Position numbers and translations under genes: made by a program | Notes under the pieces: generated by a model | Seen by the model: the letters and a program-made list of their open reading frames with translations, nothing else | Databases searched by the model: none | What the model was told of the DNA's origin: nothing | Shown here: one piece after another, positions 7,140 through 13,994 of the stretch | How the letters are laid out: the number at the start of each line of letters is the position of its first letter | How positions within the stretch are numbered: position 1 is the stretch's first letter | DNA from: Ruminococcaceae bacterium UBA6855 | Lineage (GTDB): Bacteria > Bacillota > Clostridia > Oscillospirales > Acutalibacteraceae | Assembly: GCA_002451755.1 (NCBI GenBank) | Contig: DKDF01000069.1 | Span: 1-14,279, forward strand | Reading direction: 5' to 3' | DNA: 14,279 nt

Positions 7140-7235
7140 AGTCAAATATGACTCGTAAAGCGGCCGGTATCGGCGGCTTAAAGCGTTAACTGCTAAGCTG
7201 AGGTTCCGCCTCGGCTGTGCTTCGTACAAGTCATG
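7140..7235 (+). ncRNA. Candidate structured RNA between rpmF and der
   Basis: No gene fits this stretch, but it can fold extensively. A closing helix joins 7148-7156 (ATGACTCGT) to 7226-7234 (ACAAGTCAT), eight pairs with one C-A mismatch. It encloses hairpin A (7158-7179: AAGC/GCTT and GCCG/CGGC around a G-G mismatch, loop GTAT) and hairpin B (7197-7215: GCTGAGG/CCTCGGC, loop TTCCG), joined by the linker 7180-7196. A competing local hairpin exists at 7140-7153 (AGTCA-AATA-TGACT). The strong terminator follows 11 bases later. It could be an aptamer with terminator in front of der, a small RNA, or the folded 3' end of the rpmF mRNA. I matched it to no known riboswitch. Folding was done by eye. 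Confidence 0.35.
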
Positions 7236-7245
7236 AATGCGGAGA

Positions 7246-7284
7246 GGTAGAGGAGGATGGGCCTTCTCTGCCTTTTTGATTTTT
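7246..7284 (+). terminator. Strong intrinsic terminator between rpmF and der
   Basis: An 11-base-pair stem GGTAGAGGAGG / CCTTCTCTGCC (7246-7256 and 7262-7272, two G-T pairs) has the loop ATGGG and is followed directly by TTTTTGATTTTT (7273-7284). This is a textbook factor-independent terminator. It ends the yceD-rpmF transcript, or is the expression platform of the folded RNA before it. It implies that der needs its own promoter or regulated read-through. Confidence 0.88.
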
Positions 7285-7308
7285 ATAAGCGTAAGTGCTG
7301 CTTATAAT
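7283..7308 (+). promoter_or_regulatory. Possible der promoter -10 box inside an inverted repeat
   Basis: TATAAT (7303-7308) lies after the terminator and before der. The -35 region at 17-base spacing is poor (TTTTTA, 7280-7285), so the promoter may be weak or activator-dependent. A perfect 8-base inverted repeat, TTATAAGC (7283-7290) and GCTTATAA (7300-7307) with a 9-base spacer, covers the region from -35 to -10. Transcription would start near 7315, about 55 bases before the der ATG. Confidence 0.4.
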
Positions 7309-7323
7309 AATCCCAAAACTTTG

Positions 7324-7359
7324 AAAGGAAGCGGTATCGGCAAAAGCCGTTTGCCGCGC
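7324..7359 (+). promoter_or_regulatory. Distant ribosome binding site of der with intervening hairpin
   Basis: The only good ribosome site before der is AAAGGAAG (7324-7331), ending 38 bases ahead of the ATG at 7370, which is too far for normal use. Between them is a hairpin: CGGCAAA (7338-7344) pairs with TTTGCCG (7350-7356), and GCG (7331-7333) can pair with CGC (7357-7359). Folding it would bring the ribosome site to an effective distance of about 10 bases. Nothing AGGAGG-like lies in 7355-7369. Confidence 0.4.
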
Positions 7360-7369
7360 GGTCATAAAT

Positions 7370-8698
7370 ATGTCAAAACCGGTTGTTGCAATCGTCGGCA
7401 GACCCAATGTCGGCAAATCGACCCTGTTCAACAAGCTCGTCGGAGCGCGTCTGAGCATAGTCGACGATACCCCCGGCGTCACCCGTGACAGAATCTACGG
7501 AGACTGCGAGTGGGGCAACAGAACGCTGCTGCTCGTTGATACGGGCGGCATTGAGCCCTATTCGGACGATATAATTTTAAAGCAGATGCGCCGTCAGGCT
7601 CAGCTGGCTATCGACAGCGCGGATGTTATAATCCTCGTCACCGATGTGCGCTCCGGCGTTGTCTCGACCGATAGCGAGGTCGCGTCCATGCTCCAGAAGA
7701 GCGGCAAGCCGATAGTTCTCTGCGTCAATAAGTGCGACACCGTCGGCGAACCTCCCGCGGAGTACTATGAATTCTATAACCTCGGTCTCGGCGATCCGAT
7801 AGCCGTCTCGTCCGTTCACGGGATGGGCACGGGCGATCTGCTCGACGCCGTCTGCGAGCATCTGCCGCCCGCCGACGAAGAGGAAGAGGAGGACGACACC
7901 ATCAAGGTCGCCGTCATCGGCAAGCCCAATGTCGGCAAGTCGTCGCTCGTCAACGCCATTTTGGGCGAGGACAGAATGATAGTCTCCGATATCGCGGGCA
8001 CTACCCGCGACGCAACGGATTCTTATGTGGAAAATGAATACGGCAAGTTTGTCTTTATAGATACCGCAGGTCTGCGCAGAAAGAGCCGCGTCTATGACGC
8101 TATCGAAAAATATTCCGTCATAAGAGCAAGAATGGCTGTTGAACGTGCGCAGGTATGTGTTATAATGATAGATGCGGTGGAGGGCTTCACCGAGCAGGAT
8201 TCCAAAGTCGCGGGCATCGCGCACGAGCTCGGCAAGGCTTGCATAATCGCAGTCAACAAGTGGGATGCCGTCGAAAAGGACGGCAAGACCATGGACTCTT
8301 ACCGCAAGAAGCTGATGAACGACTTCTCGTTTATGTCCTACGCCCCGATAATCTTTATCTCGGCAAAAACGGGACTCAGGCTTGACAGACTGTTCGAGCT
8401 CATCAAATATGTTGACGATCAGAACGCCATGCGTATCTCGACCGGCCGCCTCAACGATCTGCTCGCCGATGCTACGGCGCGCGTCCAGCCGCCTACGGAT
8501 AAGGGCAGAAGACTCAAGATATTCTATATGACCCAGGCTTCGACCCGTCCGCCGACATTCGTCTGCTTCGTCAACCGCAAGGATCTGTTCCATTACAGCT
8601 ACCAGCGATATATCGACAATCAGATTCGCTCCGTCTTCGGTCTTGAGGGCACCCCGACGCGCATGATAATCAGAGAAAGGGAATCAAACAAGAAATGA
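7370..8698 (+). CDS. der: Ribosome-assembly GTPase Der (EngA)
   Basis: Der is an essential GTPase with two G domains that acts in maturation of the 50S subunit. The 442 residues contain domain 1 with GRPNVGKS (10-17), DTGG (57-60) and NKCD (120-123), an acidic linker (169-176), domain 2 with GKPNVGKS (184-191), DTAG (231-234), NKWD (296-299) and SAK (331-333), and the C-terminal KH-like domain (about 350-442) that binds rRNA. Length is usual for the family. The start MSKPVVAIVGRPNVGKS is standard, so the ATG at 7370 is sound although no normal ribosome site precedes it. The stop overlaps the ruvC ATG by 4 bases. Der heading a ruvCAB run is unusual; in many Firmicutes it neighbours plsY and gpsA. 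Confidence 0.97.
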   Translation: MSKPVVAIVGRPNVGKSTLFNKLVGARLSIVDDTPGVTRDRIYGDCEWGNRTLLLVDTGGIEPYSDDIILKQMRRQAQLAIDSADVIILVTDVRSGVVSTDSEVASMLQKSGKPIVLCVNKCDTVGEPPAEYYEFYNLGLGDPIAVSSVHGMGTGDLLDAVCEHLPPADEEEEEDDTIKVAVIGKPNVGKSSLVNAILGEDRMIVSDIAGTTRDATDSYVENEYGKFVFIDTAGLRRKSRVYDAIEKYSVIRARMAVERAQVCVIMIDAVEGFTEQDSKVAGIAHELGKACIIAVNKWDAVEKDGKTMDSYRKKLMNDFSFMSYAPIIFISAKTGLRLDRLFELIKYVDDQNAMRISTGRLNDLLADATARVQPPTDKGRRLKIFYMTQASTRPPTFVCFVNRKDLFHYSYQRYIDNQIRSVFGLEGTPTRMIIRERESNKK

Positions 8699-9195
8699 TA
8701 GTTCTCGGTATCGATCCCGGATATGCAATTGTCGGCTGCGGCGTTGTGGAGTATAAAAACAACCACTTTACCATGCTCGATTACGGCGCGGTGACAACGC
8801 CCGCAGGGATGCCGTTCAACATCCGTCTCGAGCGCATATATGACGGCGTGTCGGAGCTTATGGAGAAGTATAAGCCCGAAGCGATGTCGATAGAAAAGCT
8901 TTTTTATAACAACAACGCAAAAACGGTTATCGATGTCAGCCAGGCGAGGGGAGTTCTCGTTCTCGCTGCGCAGAAGCACCGTATCCCGATTTTTGAGTAT
9001 ACGCCCCTGCAGGTCAAACAGAGCGTCGTCGGTTACGGACGCGCCGAAAAGAAGCAGGTGCAGGAGATGACGAGGATAATCCTCAATCTCGAAAAAATTC
9101 CGAAGCCCGATGACGCCGCCGACGCGCTCGCTATGGCGGTCTGCCACTGCCATTGCAGCGGCTCCGTCATGGGCAGACTCAGCCAGTACAGATAA
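8695..9195 (+). CDS. ruvC: Holliday junction resolvase RuvC
   Basis: RuvC is the nuclease that cuts Holliday junctions to finish homologous recombination, working with RuvAB. The 166 residues show the acidic active site: Asp7 in GIDPG, Glu67 in SIEKLFY, and Asp140/Asp143 in PDDAADALA. The segment QARGVLVLAA (83-92) and YTPLQVKQSVVGYG (102-115) are also typical. The ATG overlaps the der stop (ATGA), so translation is coupled, with only a distant AAAGGGA as ribosome site. The C-terminus (CHCHCSGSVMGRLSQYR) is cysteine/histidine-rich but short, and I read no separate function from it. Confidence 0.97.
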   Translation: MIVLGIDPGYAIVGCGVVEYKNNHFTMLDYGAVTTPAGMPFNIRLERIYDGVSELMEKYKPEAMSIEKLFYNNNAKTVIDVSQARGVLVLAAQKHRIPIFEYTPLQVKQSVVGYGRAEKKQVQEMTRIILNLEKIPKPDDAADALAMAVCHCHCSGSVMGRLSQYR

Positions 9196-9206
9196 AGGAG
9201 AGCAGT

Positions 9207-9812
9207 ATGTTTTACAGTATCACCGGTCAAGTGGTCTATACCGATGCCACGAGCGTCGCGGTCAGCTGCGGCGGCGTTGCGTTCAATTGCAGTGCCACTG
9301 CCAATACCTTGAAAAATATAGGCAAGATAGGCGATACGGTCACGCTCTATACCTATCTCAATGTCCGCGAGGACGCGCTCGATATGTTCGGCTTCTATGA
9401 TAAGGATGAGCTTGACTGCTTCAAGCTGCTCATAAATGTTACCGGCGTCGGCCCGAAAGCCGCCATTGCGATACTTTCTCAGCTGACTCCGAACAGGCTC
9501 GCCGTCTCCGTCGCCTCGGGTGATACAAAGGCGATAACCGCGGCTCAGGGCGTGGGCGCAAAGCTCGCTCAGAGAGTCGTGCTTGAACTTAAAGATAAAC
9601 TGAAATCATATATATCTTCCGAGAACCGCGAGGAGCTCGCCGCGATAAACGCCGCCGCGTCGTCGAGCGCAGGCGAGGAGGCGGTCGATGCCCTTGTTAT
9701 GCTCGGCTATACAAAAACCGAAGCGGCTTCGGCAGTCGGCAGGCTCGATCAGTCGCTCTCGTCCGAAGAACTGATAAAACAGGCTCTGCGCCTTATTTCA
9801 AAGAATATATAA
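9207..9812 (+). CDS. ruvA: Holliday junction branch migration protein RuvA
   Basis: RuvA binds the four-way junction as a tetramer and loads RuvB. In the 201 residues the N-terminal OB domain (1-63; MFYSITGQVV, YTYLNVREDALDMFGF) is followed by two helix-hairpin-helix motifs, TGVGPKAAIAIL (79-90) and QGVGAKLAQRVVLELKD (114-130), an Ala/Ser-rich flexible linker (about 140-157) and the RuvB-contacting domain III (158-201; DALVMLGYTKTEA). I start at ATG 9207 behind AAAGGAGAG; the frame is open further upstream, but this is the family start. It lies 11 bases after ruvC. Confidence 0.97.
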   Translation: MFYSITGQVVYTDATSVAVSCGGVAFNCSATANTLKNIGKIGDTVTLYTYLNVREDALDMFGFYDKDELDCFKLLINVTGVGPKAAIAILSQLTPNRLAVSVASGDTKAITAAQGVGAKLAQRVVLELKDKLKSYISSENREELAAINAAASSSAGEEAVDALVMLGYTKTEAASAVGRLDQSLSSEELIKQALRLISKNI

Positions 9813-9833
9813 TGAGAGAAAGGAGACGGTCCT

Positions 9834-10862
9834 ATGGATATGGATACTGAAAACCGCATAGTTACCCCCGATCTCTCGCCCGAGGATACCGACCTTGAGT
9901 TTTCCCTGCGCCCGCGCCAGCTGACCGATTATATCGGTCAGGATAAGGCGAAAGAGAACCTCTCGGTCTATATTGAGGCTGCCCGCCGCAGAGGCGACTG
10001 CCTCGACCATGTTCTGCTTTACGGTCCTCCCGGACTCGGCAAAACGACCCTCGCGGGCATAATAGCGAATGAAATGAACGTCAATCTCCGCGTGACCTCA
10101 GGTCCCGCGATAGAGAAGCCCGGTGACCTTGCCGCACTGCTGACGAACCTCAATGACGGAGATGTGCTCTTCGTCGATGAGATCCACCGCCTGTCGCGCT
10201 CGGTCGAAGAGGTGCTCTATCCTGCCATGGAGGACAGCGCGATAGATATAATTATCGGCAAAGGCCCCTCTGCGCGTTCGATAAGGCTCGACCTGCCGCA
10301 TTTCACCCTTGTCGGCGCAACGACGAGAGCGGGTCAGCTCAGCGCGCCCCTGCGCGACCGCTTCGGCGTTATTCTCCGCCTTGAGATGTATACGCCCGAG
10401 CAGCTCTCGCAGATAGTCACGCGCTCCGCAGGAATCCTCGGTATCGAGATGGATCCGAGCGGTGCAAGTGAGATAGCCTCGCGCTCGCGCGGCACTCCGC
10501 GAATCGCGAACAGATTCTTGAAGCGCGTGCGCGATTTCGCCCAGGTCATGGGCGACGGCGTAATAACCCGCGAAACAGCCTCAATGGCGCTCGACCGCAT
10601 GGAGGTCGATGCCCTCGGGCTTGATTCGATAGACAGACTTGTCCTCACTACGATGATAAGAAACTATAACGGCGGTCCTGTGGGACTCGAGACGATAGCT
10701 GCGGCAGTCGGCGAAGAGGCGATAACGATTGAGGATGTCTATGAGCCTTACCTCATGCAGATCGGCTTTCTCAGCAGAACTCCGCGCGGACGCACGGTCA
10801 CTCCCGCCGCTTACAGGCATCTCGGCATAGCAATGCCGGGTCAGCAGCAGTTCGATATCTGA
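9834..10862 (+). CDS. ruvB: Holliday junction branch migration DNA helicase RuvB
   Basis: RuvB is the AAA+ motor that drives branch migration with RuvA. The 342 residues contain Walker A GPPGLGKT (64-71), Walker B FVDEIHRL (113-120), sensor 1 around GATTRAG (161-167), the LRDRFG segment with Arg174 as likely arginine finger (173-178), sensor 2 RGTPRIANR (219-227), and the winged-helix domain with GFLSRTPRGR (311-320) for DNA contact. The ribosome site AAAGGAGA lies about 8 bases before the ATG. A second in-frame ATG two codons later is possible but less likely. It follows ruvA by 21 bases and precedes glmM by 17. Confidence 0.97.
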   Translation: MDMDTENRIVTPDLSPEDTDLEFSLRPRQLTDYIGQDKAKENLSVYIEAARRRGDCLDHVLLYGPPGLGKTTLAGIIANEMNVNLRVTSGPAIEKPGDLAALLTNLNDGDVLFVDEIHRLSRSVEEVLYPAMEDSAIDIIIGKGPSARSIRLDLPHFTLVGATTRAGQLSAPLRDRFGVILRLEMYTPEQLSQIVTRSAGILGIEMDPSGASEIASRSRGTPRIANRFLKRVRDFAQVMGDGVITRETASMALDRMEVDALGLDSIDRLVLTTMIRNYNGGPVGLETIAAAVGEEAITIEDVYEPYLMQIGFLSRTPRGRTVTPAAYRHLGIAMPGQQQFDI

Positions 10863-10879
10863 TAATTGGAGGTTTAGTT

Positions 10880-12229
10880 ATGGGAAGACTTTTCGGAACA
10901 GACGGCGCAAGAGGCGTTGCAAACAGCGAGCTTACTTGCGAACTCGCCATGAAAATCGGCAGAGCTACCGCCATGGTGCTCACCGACAGCACGCATAAAA
11001 GACCCCGCGTGCTTATAGGCATGGATACCCGCGCATCATCGGAGATGCTTGAGGCCGCCATCAGCGCAGGTCTTTGCTCCGTCGGCGCAGATGTTTTGCT
11101 CCTCGGCGTCGTGCCGACCCCGGCAGTGGCGTTCCTTGTTCAGAAATATCAGTACGACGCGGGCATAATGATCTCCGCCTCGCACAACCCCTGCGAATAT
11201 AACGGCATAAAGATATTCAAGTCCGACGGATATAAGCTCCCCGACGCGCTCGAGGAGGAGATAGAGGCGATAATCCTCGATGAGACCGTCGTTCCGCCCG
11301 TCAAAATCGGCGGCGATGTCGGCAGAGTCACAACTTCCGAAATGCCGATTTTCGATTATATAACCCACCTGTGCTCGACCGTCGATTACAGGTTCAACAA
11401 CATGAAGATAGCCCTCGACTGCGCCAACGGCTCTTCAAGCATAACCGCGCCCGAGTTCTTCATGCAGATGGGTGCCGAGTGCGATGTGCTCGCAAACGAG
11501 CCGGACGGCGTCAATATCAACGACAACTGCGGCTCGACTCACCTCGAGAATCTTCAGAAATATGTCGTTGAGCACGGACTCATGGCAGGCTTCGCATTTG
11601 ACGGTGACGCCGACAGGCTCCTTGCAGTCGATGAAAACGGCGATGTCGTTGACGGTGATAAGATAATCGCCATCTGCGCCAAGGATATGAAAGAGCGCGG
11701 CGAGCTCGACGGCGACGCGGCAGTTGTCACCGTCATGAGCAACATGGGCTTCCACAAGTTCTGCGCCGACAATGATATCCACTGCGAGATAACAAAGGTC
11801 GGCGACCGCTATGTCCTCGAGCGTATGCTCGAAAAGGGCTATGCAATAGGCGGCGAGCAGTCCGGCCACGTTATTTTCCTGCATCATTCGACCACCGGCG
11901 ACGGCGAAGTTACCGCCGCTCAGGTGCTCCAGACCATGAAGCGCACCGGAAAGTCGCTCTCCGAGCTTGCAAAGTGCATGGAGGTCTATCCGCAGGTGCT
12001 CAAGAATGTCAGAGTCTCCAACATCGGCAAGGTGCGTTTCGCCAGCGATGAGGAGATAAAGAAAGCCATAGCCAAGGCTGAGGCTGAACTCGGCGAGGAC
12101 GGACGCGTGCTCGTCAGAGTGTCCGGCACCGAGCCGCTCGTCAGAGTCATGCTCGAGGGCAAGGACGAAAAACTTATCGAAAAACTTTGCGACGAGATTG
12201 CTGAGGTCGTCAGAGAGAGACTTATATAA
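10880..12229 (+). CDS. glmM: Phosphoglucosamine mutase GlmM
   Basis: GlmM converts glucosamine-6-phosphate to glucosamine-1-phosphate, the step towards UDP-GlcNAc for peptidoglycan. The 449 residues match the family. MGRLFGTDGARGVANSELT is the standard start. ISASHNP (98-104) holds the phosphorylated Ser101. DGDADR (241-246) is the metal-binding loop, GGEQSGH (324-330) the sugar-binding loop, and RVSGTEPLVRVM (413-424) the phosphate-binding domain. The GGEQSGH loop and overall length favour GlmM over a phosphoglucomutase/phosphomannomutase. A TTGGAGG ribosome site lies 7 bases upstream. It is co-transcribed with ruvB by spacing; no promoter is apparent between them. Confidence 0.96.
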   Translation: MGRLFGTDGARGVANSELTCELAMKIGRATAMVLTDSTHKRPRVLIGMDTRASSEMLEAAISAGLCSVGADVLLLGVVPTPAVAFLVQKYQYDAGIMISASHNPCEYNGIKIFKSDGYKLPDALEEEIEAIILDETVVPPVKIGGDVGRVTTSEMPIFDYITHLCSTVDYRFNNMKIALDCANGSSSITAPEFFMQMGAECDVLANEPDGVNINDNCGSTHLENLQKYVVEHGLMAGFAFDGDADRLLAVDENGDVVDGDKIIAICAKDMKERGELDGDAAVVTVMSNMGFHKFCADNDIHCEITKVGDRYVLERMLEKGYAIGGEQSGHVIFLHHSTTGDGEVTAAQVLQTMKRTGKSLSELAKCMEVYPQVLKNVRVSNIGKVRFASDEEIKKAIAKAEAELGEDGRVLVRVSGTEPLVRVMLEGKDEKLIEKLCDEIAEVVRERLI

Positions 12230-12234
12230 CAGGA

Positions 12235-12249
12235 GCGCGGATCCCGCGC
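12235..12249 (+). promoter_or_regulatory. Short GC hairpin before the methyltransferase gene
   Basis: GCGCGG-ATC-CCGCGC forms a perfect 6-base-pair stem with a 3-base loop, just before the ribosome site GGAGAGG (12251-12257). There is no T-tract, so it is not an intrinsic terminator. It may tune translation or protect the downstream mRNA end after processing. Confidence 0.3.
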
Positions 12250-12264
12250 CGGAGAGGAAAAAAT

Positions 12265-13128
12265 ATGCGCGTTGCCGATAAATGGAAGGATTATGAGCTG
12301 CTCGACTGCTCTTCGGGTCAGAGGCTTGAACGCTGGGGAGATGTCATACTTATAAGACCCGATCCCCAGGTCATCTGGAAAACAGAAAAGACCCATCCGC
12401 TCTGGTATAAGGCGCACGCAGTCTATAACCGTTCATCTTCGGGCGGCGGAAAGTGGGATATCAGAAGAAAGATTCCCGATGCGTGGAAGATAAAATACGG
12501 CGATCTCTCGTTTATGGTCAAACCAATGGGCTTCAAGCATACGGGCGTTTTCCCGGAGCAGGCAGTCAACTGGGATATGACCGCCGAGATAATCAGAAAA
12601 GAGCGCAGACCCCTGCGCGTGCTGAATCTCTTCGCCTATACCGGCGCTGCGACAATTTCGGCTCTCAACGTCGGTGCGCATGTCACTCATGTCGATGCCT
12701 CAAAGGGCATGGTCGCCTGGGCGAAGGAGAATGCCGCAGTCAGCGGTCTTGCGAATGAACCCGTGCGCTGGCTCGTTGACGACTGCATGAAGTTTGTCGA
12801 GCGCGAGATACGCCGCGGCAACAAATACGATATTATTATCATGGACCCGCCGTCTTACGGAAGAGGACCGGGCGGCGAGGTCTGGAAGCTTGAGGATGCG
12901 GTTTATGACTTTGCGTCGCTGTGTACCGCCGTGCTCTCGGACGATCCCGTTATGGTGCTCATCAATTCTTACACAACGGGACTTTCTGCGTCCGTCATGC
13001 AGTATATACTCGGCAGTACAGTGTCGCCGCTGTTCGGCGGCAAGGTGACCTCCGACGAGATAGGTCTGCCCGTCACCGCCTCGGGGCTCGTCCTGCCCTG
13101 CGGCGCAAGCGCAGTGTGGAGAAGATAA
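12265..13128 (+). CDS. Class I SAM-dependent methyltransferase, RlmI/RlmK-like (rRNA type)
   Basis: The protein (287 residues) probably methylates rRNA using S-adenosylmethionine. The Rossmann methyltransferase core carries motif I NLFAYTGAAT (121-130), the acidic SAM ribose contact THVDASKG (141-148) and the catalytic-type DPPSYGRGP (194-202). These match COG1092 proteins related to RlmI and the RlmK half of RlmKL. The N-terminal PUA domain of RlmI is missing; instead there is a roughly 110-residue region with a hydrophobic, Trp-rich start (WGDVILIRPDPQVIW). Target base and RNA are unknown. GGAGAGG gives a good ribosome site. ecfA1 follows after 2 bases and has its ribosome site inside this gene's end. 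Confidence 0.85.
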   Translation: MRVADKWKDYELLDCSSGQRLERWGDVILIRPDPQVIWKTEKTHPLWYKAHAVYNRSSSGGGKWDIRRKIPDAWKIKYGDLSFMVKPMGFKHTGVFPEQAVNWDMTAEIIRKERRPLRVLNLFAYTGAATISALNVGAHVTHVDASKGMVAWAKENAAVSGLANEPVRWLVDDCMKFVEREIRRGNKYDIIIMDPPSYGRGPGGEVWKLEDAVYDFASLCTAVLSDDPVMVLINSYTTGLSASVMQYILGSTVSPLFGGKVTSDEIGLPVTASGLVLPCGASAVWRR

Positions 13129-13130
13129 AA

Positions 13131-13994
13131 ATGAGCGAGAAGTTTATTGAATTTAAAAATGTAACTTATACCTATGAGCCGGAGGAGCAAGGCGAAGCCA
13201 AGCCCTCTCCGGCACTTTGCAATATAGACCTCACCGTCAACCGCGGCGAATTTGTCGCGGTTCTCGGCCATAACGGCTCCGGCAAGAGCACCCTCGCGAA
13301 GCTGACGAATGCTATTTTAGTGCCCGAGAGCGGCACTGTTACCGTTGACGGCATCGACACTTCGGATGAGGACAGGCTTACGGATATCCGCCGCAAGGTC
13401 GGCATGGTGTTTCAGAATCCCGATAACCAGATAGTTGCGACTATCGTCGAGGACGATGTGGCGTTCGGGCCCGAGAATCTCGGCGTAGCCCCCGATGAGA
13501 TACGCCGCAGAGTCGACGATGCCCTCAAGGCGGTCGGAATGTACGATTACCGCCTGCGTGAGCCGCATAAGCTCTCCGGCGGTCAGAAGCAGCGCGTGGC
13601 TATCGCCGGCATAATCGCCATGCAGACCGGCTGCATCGTGCTCGATGAGCCTACGGCGATGCTCGACCCGCGAGGCAGGCGCGAGGTGTTTGATACAGTC
13701 CGCCGCCTGAACCGCGAGATGGGCATAACCGTTCTTTTTGTTACGCATTTCATGGACGAGGCAGTCAAGGCTGACCGCGTCATAATTATAGATTCCGGGC
13801 GTCTCTGCCTCGACGGCACGCCGCGCGAGGTGTTTTCCCAGACCGATGTCCTGCGCCGCTGCGGACTCGATGTGCCGCAGAGCACCGAGCTGTGCCACCG
13901 TCTGATTGAAAAGGGGATAGACCTGCCCGGCGATATTCTTGACGCCGACGAGTGCGTCGAGGCGCTTTCAAAAATAATGGAGGTGAGCCGATGA
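13131..13994 (+). CDS. ecfA1: Energy-coupling factor transporter ATPase EcfA1
   Basis: This is one of the two ATPases that energise ECF-type vitamin or metal uptake together with EcfT and exchangeable S-components. The 287 residues show Walker A GHNGSGKS (46-53), Q-loop GMVFQNPDNQ (91-100), signature LSGGQKQR (148-155), Walker B CIVLDEPT (168-175) and H-loop VTHFMDEA (204-211). The Q-loop sequence FQNPDNQ is characteristic of EcfA1. I use the ATG at 13131 with GGAGAAG (13118-13124); the frame is open upstream, but that stretch is the methyltransferase gene in another frame. The stop overlaps the ecfA2 ATG by 4 bases. The transported substrate cannot be read from ATPases. Confidence 0.95.
   Translation: MSEKFIEFKNVTYTYEPEEQGEAKPSPALCNIDLTVNRGEFVAVLGHNGSGKSTLAKLTNAILVPESGTVTVDGIDTSDEDRLTDIRRKVGMVFQNPDNQIVATIVEDDVAFGPENLGVAPDEIRRRVDDALKAVGMYDYRLREPHKLSGGQKQRVAIAGIIAMQTGCIVLDEPTAMLDPRGRREVFDTVRRLNREMGITVLFVTHFMDEAVKADRVIIIDSGRLCLDGTPREVFSQTDVLRRCGLDVPQSTELCHRLIEKGIDLPGDILDADECVEALSKIMEVSR

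Noticed and set aside
7148..7215. Resemblance of CACGCAAG and GTAAAGC words in the gap to a c-di-GMP-I riboswitch
   Set aside because: The required GGGCAAACC segment, the GAAA tetraloop hairpin and its receptor are absent, so the match is only short common words.
7158..7240. Possible tRNA in the rpmF-der gap because of a GAGGTTCCGCCTC segment resembling a T arm
   Set aside because: The loop has 5 rather than 7 bases. There is no acceptor stem of 7 pairs, no D arm and no anticodon arm at the right spacing.
7237..7488. 83-codon frame on the + strand starting in the rpmF-der gap
   Set aside because: It runs through the terminator stem and T-tract and into der in another frame, and it has no ribosome site. 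Its translation shows no family features.
7577..8593. Long open frame (338 codons) on the minus strand opposite der; similar ones opposite pgi (5056-5631), potB/potC (608-1204, 982-1704) and others
   Set aside because: They mirror conserved genes exactly, have low-complexity Arg/His/Glu-rich or Ser-rich translations with no recognisable domain, and arise from the strong codon bias of the sense genes.
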